64,000 bases of DNA from Bromus sterilis. Its lineage: Eukaryota; Streptophyta; Magnoliopsida; Poales; Poaceae. The notes under the pieces were generated by a model. That model was not told the origin of the DNA and ran no database searches. It saw only the letters and a program-made list of their open reading frames with translations. A program made the translations under genes and the position numbers. The DNA lies in assembly GCA_950022295.1 (NCBI GenBank), contig OX465600.1:203761782-203825781 (forward strand), written 5' to 3'. Below are positions 56,010 through 64,000 of this stretch, in pieces. The first letter of the stretch is position 1. Each line of letters starts with the position of its first letter.

Positions 56010-58177
56010 AGACTTACATCAGAACTATACTACTCATTCTCAAGTTTCAAGGCAAAGGGAGGTGGGGTTGTAATGCAGAAGTGCCAGCTTTGACTTGGCT
56101 TGTCCTGTACTACGAGTACGAGACTTGAGGTAAGAAGCGTACACGAGTCCACTACCAAGTCTCCAACCAATACACCATTATGGATACTTCCTCGACTTAC
56201 CCACGAGGAAGCACGCCACAGCACTCACACTTATCTTGCGAGTTGTAGAGTATCCATTCAAGTTATCTAATAATCAAGCACAACTTTCCAAGTAGTCCCT
56301 TACCGCGGACGAGGCTATTCGAATATTTTATTAACCCTATAGGGGTGTACTGCTACACACATGAAACTATCAGTTACCGCCTTGGCCTCGACACCATTCA
56401 AGCGGGTGTCGGCGAGGATAATTTCCACAACTTTTACCTCACAGCCAACTCTAATCCAGGAATCAACCATCTGAGTTGCTCACCGCTCAAGAGTCCGGCC
56501 GGGTCAACGATACGGACTCAGACGATGCAGGAGACTGTGACGCCACCTTAGCAGATGGTTTTACTTTCTCACAGGTCCACCCACATATCTAAATGATGCA
56601 AACTTTCATTCATTCTTTTTCTATGCATATGCCAAATGGAAAGCCCAAACTAGTGACTCCTGGACTTGAACTGGGGTGAGTTAGTAGGTTGAGCGGGGGT
56701 CCGTTTGCCCCACATGTGGTAGTACTCTTTGTCTTGGATCACAACACAAGAACTCGGGGCCTAGGACAGTGTTCAACGCGACAAACTACTGTGTACTCCT
56801 ACACAGCCTCTCATCGTTCACCTTGTTTCAGTCAAGTTCACCAACACAGTTTCACATTCATCAACACCATGTTTACTACCATCCCGACTCACATCAAAAG
56901 TATCCTCCTTGTAAACTCTAAGCATGCAATAAGCAGTAACAGTTGGAGGGGCAAGATGATATCAATCAACTCCTATGTCAGCTAGGATTGTAGTTTGCTT
57001 ACTACTGTGACAAGATGATAGGTCATGCATCGGATATAGGTTCAACTATGCGGTAGAATAGATAACAAGATGATCTCCTAAACATGCATAAGCGAGACTG
57101 AGAGGGAAGTGGGATTTTATAGACAGGATCAATGGGGTTTGCTTGCCTTGCTGACGAGGGTCTCACACGGTATCTTCAACGAAGTGGGTGATCTCGGGTT
57201 CCGGGTCCACCTCTATTCAAGCAAACAACACAAACATTACAATCAATGTAATGTACAATGCACAATCACATGATAAGTTGTGAAAACATGATATACATGG
57301 TACTGATGTGTTGACAATTCCATTTAATTGAAGTGTATTGCAAAAAGAATTCCAAATTCAAACTTCAAATTCAAATTCAAATTATGCCAGATGCATGTTT
57401 TCTACTGTTCACCAATTTTAAAATGTTCAAACATAGAAACAAGTTGCATATTCATAATCCTTGCATTTTTCTGATAATTTTTCATATATTATTTATTAAA
57501 TTTGGAGTTATGGTTTAAAAGTTATTGAATTTGAAAGTTTATTCTATTTTTTGGAATTTTCTGGATTTGAATTTAATTAGAAAAGGACTTATTGCGTCAG
57601 CATGAGGTCACGCTGACATGGGGGGGCTCTGACGGCTGGGTTCCACTGGTCAGTCAGAGGGGGAATAATCCCTCTCTGTTTAAACTAACAGAGGGGTTAG
57701 GGCGGGCTAGGTGCCCACCTGTCATTGGGTTTAGGGGGGGATTAGGGGGTGATTAATCCCCTAATCAAACGGCCACGTCACCGCTCGCCGGCGGCGACCA
57801 CAGATGCGGCGGAGGGCTCGCCGGAGTGGCTTCCCGGCCACCATTTGGCACGGGGAGGGCAGGGATCTGCTCCCCAGGCTCGCCCGCATCGCATGGTGCA
57901 CACGAGGACACTTGGGGGCGCCGGAACCTCGTCGGCGGTGACCTTTCGCGGCGGACGTGGCACATCGGTGATGCAGTCGGCGTTGTGCTTCTCCTCCTTG
58001 CGCATGGACTGGTGCTACGAGTTTCTGGGAGCCTCAGGAACGCAATATACATGCCGGTATGGACAGCAGGGTACGGGAGCTAGCACGTCGGCGGCAATGG
58101 CTCTCGGCTTCCAAGGAAGATTGCGAAAGAGGCAGAGATAGGAGGAGGGATAAGCGGGTTCCATACCGCCTGCTCAT
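56010..58177 (-). mobile_element. D-prime right LTR, third segment
   Basis: Resumes after the second CAGCA and follows the left D-prime LTR (41880-43225) up to about 57645, then continues beyond the CACTA insertion point of that copy. It includes a palindromic stretch at 57728-57764 and a GC-rich block to 58140. It is cut at CTCAT (58173-58177) by B3. The rest of this LTR is not visible in the window. Confidence 0.75.
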
Positions 58178-58646
58178 TGTAACAGCCCAGATTTCACAAA
58201 AATAAAAAATTTTGTTTTTGGTGTGAAATGGTTTGATTGTCTGATTTGTTTGCGGTGTTTGCATACCCGATTTATCGATCGGCGATTATTTTTCTCCCTC
58301 TTATCTCGTACTGGACGGAGACCGATCCTTGCCACCCTGACACTGGACCTTTGCGACACAGGGTTTCGCCCGATCACAGTCGCAAAAACCGCACGAGACC
58401 AGCCGCAGCCAACGGAACAAAGAAACCCCATTTAATAATTAAATGGGTTATTTTTATAGCGCGCCGGAAAGTGTTCTCGGAACGGTTCGAGCACTAGGTG
58501 AACGCCTCGGGCTCGACGCGCTGATCGCGCAGTTCCAAGTTTTACCCAAATCGGAGGTCCCGCGGACCCCCGGCGGTCAGAAACATGAGCACCGCGCACG
58601 CGAGAGAAAAACCGGGGATGTTTTTGCAAAATGCCAGCCACCTGGG

Positions 58647-58656
58647 CTATATAAAG
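58647..58656 (+). promoter_or_regulatory. TATA box of family B LTR (B3)
   Basis: CTATATAAAG is followed about 25-35 bp later by CCCACCCC and a leader containing AAACCCTAATTC. The matching box in B4 has mutated to CTATTTAAAG (60898-60907). Confidence 0.55.
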
Positions 58657-59033
58657 ACCACCACTCTCCCACCCCTTTCTAGGGTTTCCCTAGTCCAAAA
58701 TTGCAGCCACCCCTCCACTTTGCCCCAAAATTTCTCCATTTTCGCACCAAACCCTAATTCTCAGATCTGAGATCAGCCCAATGAGTTCTGGGCCGTCAGA
58801 TCGTCAGATCCGACGGCCTGGGATCGTCCATGTCACCCCCAACCCCTCCTCTCACCTCCCACCGTGCAGCCCATGGAGCCGTCGAGCCTTGCCGCGCTCC
58901 GGCCAGCCCCGCGCCCCGATGAGCCCGCGCGCCGCCGCCAGGTCATCCCCCTTGCGCCCTTCTCCTCTCTTCTCTTCCCTTCGCCTCCCTCAGCTCCCCG
59001 TCATCTCCCCTAGACAGGACCGCCACCGCCGCC

Positions 59034-59099
59034 ATGAAGGAAAGCTCCGAGAGAGCCCGAGCCGCGCCACCGCTGAGACCTCACCGGCGACCACCCTAG
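59034..59099 (+). CDS. Conserved 21-codon ORF in family B leader (B3 copy)
   Basis: Starts in a strong context (GCCGCCATGAAGG) and encodes MKESSERARAAPP, then an Arg/His/Pro tail. The B4 copy (61285-61350) has the same length and stop with four changed residues, and B1 keeps the start context and ESS-like beginning (MEKSSER at 22816). It may be an upstream ORF in the LTR transcript or a chance GC-rich frame. No protein family is recognised. Confidence 0.3.
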   Translation: MKESSERARAAPPLRPHRRPP

Positions 59100-59876
59100 T
59101 CATCGGATCCGGCCACCGCGCCCCTAGATCTTCTCGTTCCGGCCGTCCCTCTCGCCCCACCGCCTCTCGCCACATCTTCCGAAGCCGGCCGGGGGCGGCG
59201 CCGCCTCTCGGCAGCGTCCCGTGCGCCCGCCTGTGCGTGGAGGCCAGCCACGTGGGCCACGCACGCCTCCACCGGCCCAGCAGTGCGCCCCGCGGCCCAG
59301 CTTCGCCCACCCCGCCGGCCTGGGCCACGGCCCGTTAGGTGTGGCTGCTACTGCTTTTTTTTGTTTTTTTTCTCCGCTGCGAGTTGGGCCGGCCCGTTAG
59401 TATTTTTTTTGCCCAGTGCGAATTTTATTTATCCCGCGCGCACTGTGTTTAGGCCCAACAGTAGCATTTCGGCCCAGTAGGCTTGTTATTTTTTTACGCG
59501 TTAGAATAAATTGCAGATTGTGTTATTTATTTGTGTTGCCCGTATCTTTTTAATGGTAGCACGGATCGCGAAGCTTTAAACATGAAAATTGCTTAGTTTT
59601 TTGATTAGATTATTAAATTTTTGCTTGTTGCTATGTTTGTCTTTTTTTACATGTTGTTTGACTGCTAATTACAACCCTTGCCACCGTAAATTGTTTCTTT
59701 AATAACTTTTTAAGAGTTGCTCTGTTTAAAATATTATTTATATGTAACTAGACTAGAATTTTGTGTACATTGTGTTTATGCTGCTCTTGCTTGCTAATAA
59801 AAATAATAAAATTGTGTTTAGGGGAAAAACAGTACCAAATGCAATAAACATCATGGGGTCCGTAATAGTTGCCATG

Positions 59877-60427
59877 TCGAGTCTAGACAAAACTATTTTG
59901 TAGTTACTAAGTTAGTTATCGGAGAGTAGGATCTTTTTACTCCTTACCCTTACTCTGGTCAGGACAAGTGTCGTAACTGTTTTAAATCTTATCTTTCCCC
60001 CTTCAAACTTTAGGATCTCGAGAGTGTGGAGTATCGGAACCGTTACAATGCCTTGCTTGCACCGTATTGTCTCGATTCCGAGCTCAGTTGGGAATTCCTG
60101 TAGTAACTTTAGCTTCTCCGATTTTGGGTATCATCTGGGTCATCCATTGCCATCCATCCTTTTGCCCGGTGTTTTCACGACTTGCGTCGAAAAGAACTAT
60201 CCCTTTGACCAGGTTTCGTTCTCATTCCTACTCTTGACACTGACGGCTACGTATTTTCGACGATGTTGTCTCCCTGCGAAAATTTATCTCGATGGAAGCT
60301 CGACGTCGACATGGAGCAGAGTCCCTTGTTGGTGGTGTTGAAGATTGTCGACGCTCTTTTCTCTTCTCCCCTCTCCCCCGGATCGTCCTGCACCTCGAAA
60401 CGAGATCCTTTGTTGGTGGTGTTGTAT
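59877..60427. other. Unassigned spacer between B3 and B4
   Basis: Sequence not matched elsewhere in the window. It contains two copies of TTGTTGGTGGTGTTG (60328-60342 and 60411-60425), the second abutting the B4 start. ORFs on both strands (105 residues plus, 60024-60341; 70 residues minus, 60228-60440) show no family I recognise. It may be internal sequence of a B-bearing element or a remnant of another retrotransposon. Confidence 0.5.
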
Positions 60428-63400
60428 TGTAACAGCCCAAATTTCACAAAAAAATAAAATTTTGTTTTCGGTGTGAAATGGTTTGACTGTCTGATTTGTT
60501 TGCGGTGTTTGCATCCCCGATTTATCGATCGGCGATTATTTTTCTCCCTCTTATCTCGTACCGGACGGAGACCGATCCTTGCCACCCTGACACTGGACCT
60601 TTGAGACACCGGGTTTCGCCCGATCGCCGTCGCAAAAACCGCACGAGACCAGCCGCAGCCAACGGAACAAAAAAACCCCCGTTTAATAATTAAATGGGTT
60701 ATTTTTATAGTGTGCCGGAAAGTTTTGTCGGAACGGCTCCAGCGCTAGGTGAACGCCGCCGGCTCGACGCGCTGATCGCGCAGTTTGAAGTTTTACCCGA
60801 ATCGGAGGTCCTCCTGACCCCCGGCGGTCAGAAACGTGAGCATCGCGCGAGCAAGAGAAAAAACGGGGATGTTTTTGCAAACTGCCAGCCACCTGGGCTA
60901 TTTAAAGACCACCACTCTCCCACCCCTTTCTAGGGTTTCCGTAGTGCAAAATTGCAGCCACCCCCTCCAATTTTCCCCAAAGTTGCCCCATTTCCGCACC
61001 AAACCCTAATTCTCAGATCTGAGATTAGCCCAATGAGTTCTGGGCCGCCAGATCGTCAGATCCGACATCTTGGGATCATCCACGTCACCCCAACCCCTCG
61101 TATCACCTCCCACCGTGCATCCCATGGAGCCGCCGAGCCACGCCGCGCTCCGGCCAGCCCTGCGCCACGGCGAGCCACCGCGTCGCCGCCAGGTCATCCC
61201 CCCTGCGCCCTTCTCCTCTCCCCTCTTCCCTTCGCCTCCCTCACCTCCCCGTCATCTCCCCTGGACAGGACCACCACCGCCGCCATGAAGGAAAGCTCCA
61301 AGAGAACCCGAGCCACGCCACCCCTGAGACCTCACCGGCGACCAGCCTAGTCATCGGATCTGGCCACCGCGCCCCTCGATCTTCTCGTTCCCGCCGTCCC
61401 TCTCGCCCCAGCGCCTCTCGCCACCTCTGCCGAAGCCGGCCGCCGGCGCCGCCGCCGCTCGGGAGCGTCCCGTGCGCCCGCCTGTGCGTGGAGGCCAGCC
61501 ACGTGGGCCACGCACGCCTCCACCGGCCCAGCTGTGCACCCCGCGGCCCAGCTTCGCCCACGCCGCCGGCCTGGGCCACGACCCGCTAGGTGAGGCTGCT
61601 GCTGCTTTTTTTTCTCTCTGCTGCGAGTTGGGCCGGCCCGTTAGTATTATTTTTTCCCAGTGCGATTTTTATTTATCCCGGGCCCACTGTGTTTAGGCCC
61701 AACAGTAGCTTTTCGGCCCAGTAGGCTTGTTATTTTTTTTACGCGTTAGAATAAATTGCAGATTGTGTTATTTATTTGTGTTGCCCGTATCTTTCTAACT
61801 GTAGCTCGGATCGTGACGCTTTAAACATGTAAATTGCTTAGTTTTTTGTGTAGACTATTAAAATGTTGTTTGGTGCCATGTTTGACTTTGTTTAGATGTT
61901 GTTTGACTGCTAATTACAACCCTTGCCACCGTAAATTGTTTCTTTAATAACTTTTTAACCGTTGCTCTGTTTAAAATGTTCTTTATATGTAACTTGACTA
62001 GAATTTTGTGTAGATTGTGTTTATGCTGCTCTTGCTTGCTAATAAAAATAATAAAATTGTGTTTAGGGGAAAAACAGTACCAAATGCAATAAATATCGTG
62101 GGGTCCGTAATAGTTGCCATGTATAGGTTTTACCCCCCCCCCCACTTAAAGTGACTAGATTAGATAGTTTACTTTGTGCTTCACCTCTTACCATGATTGA
62201 GTGTTGTGCCATGCTTCTGTGCTTGCCATGTTAACAACTTTTTTTTATCACCTGTAGCTAAACAACTTGAACCACAGTAAACGTGTGGTATCGTCGTGTG
62301 TGACGAGTACTTCACTTAACCTGTTAGTGACCGCTCTCGACGGTAGGTGCGATGTCTCGTGTTGCCTTCTTGTTGATGCTTGCTCGTGTTTTCTCCGTAG
62401 TAATAGATGCTTCTTGTTGATTGCTTTCCAGTGTTTTTCATCTTGTGTGCTTCCGCGGGTACCTTCGCAGACGATACGAGCTTGCGATCCATTCTATTTC
62501 AACCCGACTTATCAACAGGCAAGGACTATACATTACTTATGATCCATTCTATTTCAACCAGCGGTTTGCATGCTAGTCTAGGATAGGTTCGATGTTTGAT
62601 CCTACCACATGTTTACAACCTCTTTCAAACCGATACAGCCATGTCCCCTCCCAGGAAACCATGTACTGCTATGTTACTATTGCTTGTTGCTCAGCCCCTG
62701 TGTAGTATGCATGCTTAGGATGCTACGATGTTACCCTGTTACTCTTTGGTTTGGCATATCACATTATTATATTGTTATTGATGATATGATTATTATAATG
62801 TTGACTATACTCGACGAAGGATGGAAGGTCTAAGCTATCCCGCCCCGACGCTTTGTTCCATTCGAGTCACCTAGGATCTGAGTTCCGGGTATTGGTTTTA
62901 AGGCTGAGCGTGCCTAACCGCGTGTGGGATTTTATGGGGTCCCCTCTTCTTACCTACCTAGCTTCAAACATTTCTAGAGGTGGCCCAAGCTGATTTTACC
63001 ATTTGAAACCGTGTGCGTAACTAGTCTGCAGCCTGTGGATTTAAAAAAACTCGGGCCAGCAGAGACAGAGTTCCTTTGTTGGTCCACACTGGTGAGCTAG
63101 GGAAGTCCCCTGATATATAGGTGAGGCTAACCCCGACCTTAGCCATTCGAAAGAGTCCGATCCGAGAGCGTAGCCGGCTTTTGGGTTGGGTGTCGACTCC
63201 CCGGGGGCCACCCGGATTTGGTCGTTGTTAGTTAGAGGGACCTGTCGTTTCAGATCTCTCGGAACTAAATCATAAAATGGTTTCCTGTGATGGGTAGCAA
63301 CTGAGAGAGATGGGCGTGCGTGCGGAGCCTTGTAATGGGAAATTGGTACAACCCTGCAGGGTTAAATCTTTTCGAGAAGCCGTGTCCACGGTTATGGACG

Positions 63401-64000
63401 ACTTGAGACCTACTCCTTGTTCATAGACAACAACAACTGAGATAATCTTAATATAATTTGATCAACGTGTGTGTTCCTTGACTGCTTCTTCATCGTCGGG
63501 ATGCGAAGAGGAGGACAAGGATAGGATAGGTGTTATGTTTGCGTAAGTAGCTGATAGCAAGACTTGTTGGAGGTGATTCCTCATCGAATGCTTGGCTTCT
63601 TATCTTACTCTCTAGATCGTTAGCCACTTCATAAATGCTAGTGCGGCAGCAACCTCACCACTTACCCCATCCTTACCGTAAACTACTAGTTGTCCTAGAA
63701 TGACGAGTGATGAAGTCCTTGCTGGGTCAGATGACCACTACAGTTGGATGCTGAGTACTTCTGTACTCATGATACTACCCCCAAACTCTTTTTAGGGTTC
63801 TTGATCGACAACAGGTATGGTGATCGACGCTTCACGTGGAGAATGGACGACGACTAGTTAGGCGGATCCCGGCGGAGGGCATGGACCCATTTGGTTATGG
63901 GGATCGATGTTTTCTCTTTGCCAGTAGGCATTTGATTGTATTCTGTACTCAGACCTATGTCTTCCACTGATGTATTGTATTTAACGTAGTTGTATGCCGA
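60428..64000 (+). mobile_element. Family B LTR copy B4 (runs off window end)
   Basis: Begins TGTAACAGCCC and is collinear with B1 to the window end; by comparison about 150-200 bp are missing. It has a C-run at about 62133, a TATA-like CTATTTAAAG at 60898, the 21-codon ORF at 61285-61350 and a donor-like GGTGAG at 61589. Left flank TGTAT (60423-60427) is the candidate target site. Whether it is solo or attached to an internal region cannot be seen. Confidence 0.85.
61285..61350 (+). CDS. Conserved 21-codon ORF in family B leader (B4 copy)
   Basis: Same start context, length and stop position as the ORF at 59034-59099. It encodes MKESSKRTRATPP, then the Arg/His/Pro tail. Speculative as a translated product. 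Confidence 0.3.
   Translation: MKESSKRTRATPPLRPHRRPA

Larger units (their letters stand above)
58178..59876 (+). mobile_element. Family B LTR copy B3 (3' truncated)
   Basis: Begins TGTAACAGCCC and matches B4 (60428-62128) closely. At 59876, after GTTGCCATGT, it departs from every other B copy, so about 2 kb of LTR is missing. It includes a TATA box at 58648, a 21-codon ORF at 59034-59099 and a donor-like site at 59339. The 185-residue ORF at 58781-59338 is leader sequence of low complexity. Confidence 0.85.

Overview
The window is intergenic DNA from a large grass genome, most likely a Pooideae species close to wheat, barley or rye. The evidence is the wall-to-wall nested LTR retrotransposons with 3-4 kb LTRs, a Stowaway MITE, a CACTA element with an ACCGGTT-rich subterminal region, and BARE/Angela-like and Tekay-like families. 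I found no ordinary host gene, rRNA, tRNA or CRISPR array. Family letters A, A-prime, B, C, D, D-prime and G are local labels, not database names.

Left part (1-16982). Family A is a Gypsy-type element on the minus strand that carries only a broken gag. It is arranged LTR-internal-LTR-internal-LTR (1-14199) with a 6056-bp period. The middle LTR appears to be a chimera of the two outer ones, as expected from one unequal crossover. The array sits in a truncated family-B LTR (14200-16982), which also holds a 67-bp Stowaway MITE.

Middle part (16983-43225). A Gypsy 3' end (G, 16983-19060) is followed by the 3' end of a BARE/Angela-like Copia element (C, 19061-26630). C is split by a complete family-B solo LTR (21923-25713) with a CATAT target-site duplication. 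D-prime starts at 26631. Its left LTR is split by the only coding-complete element, D (27734-41874, TSD GTCCC), a Tekay-like Gypsy chromovirus on the minus strand. D has a 1537-residue gag-pol and, upstream of it, a separate 259-residue ORF whose N-terminal half reads like a double-stranded-RNA-binding fold. Its gag zinc knuckle and protease active-site triad both look mutated.

Gene-capturing transposon (43226-48456). A CACTA element lies in the D-prime left LTR and has no recognisable transposase. It carries (i) a four-exon gene with intact reading frame that resembles two plant B3 domains, (ii) an AP2/ERF-like pseudogene, and (iii) about five head-to-tail copies of a fragment of the RNA polymerase II largest subunit (RPB1). 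Its right end is fused directly to a relic of the D-prime primer-binding site.

Right part (48466-64000). The D-prime right LTR is interrupted by a family-B solo LTR (49165-52953), an A-related solo LTR (53082-56004, TSD CAGCA) and a truncated family-B LTR (58178-59876). An unassigned 551-bp spacer follows, then another family-B LTR that runs off the window end. TSDs and interruption order give a relative chronology: D-prime is younger than C; D, CACTA, B2, A-prime and B3 are younger than D-prime; and array A is younger than copy B0. Coordinates come from reading the sequence by eye. Boundaries with TSDs and TG..CA ends are firm; the G/C boundary and the CACTA right end are approximate.
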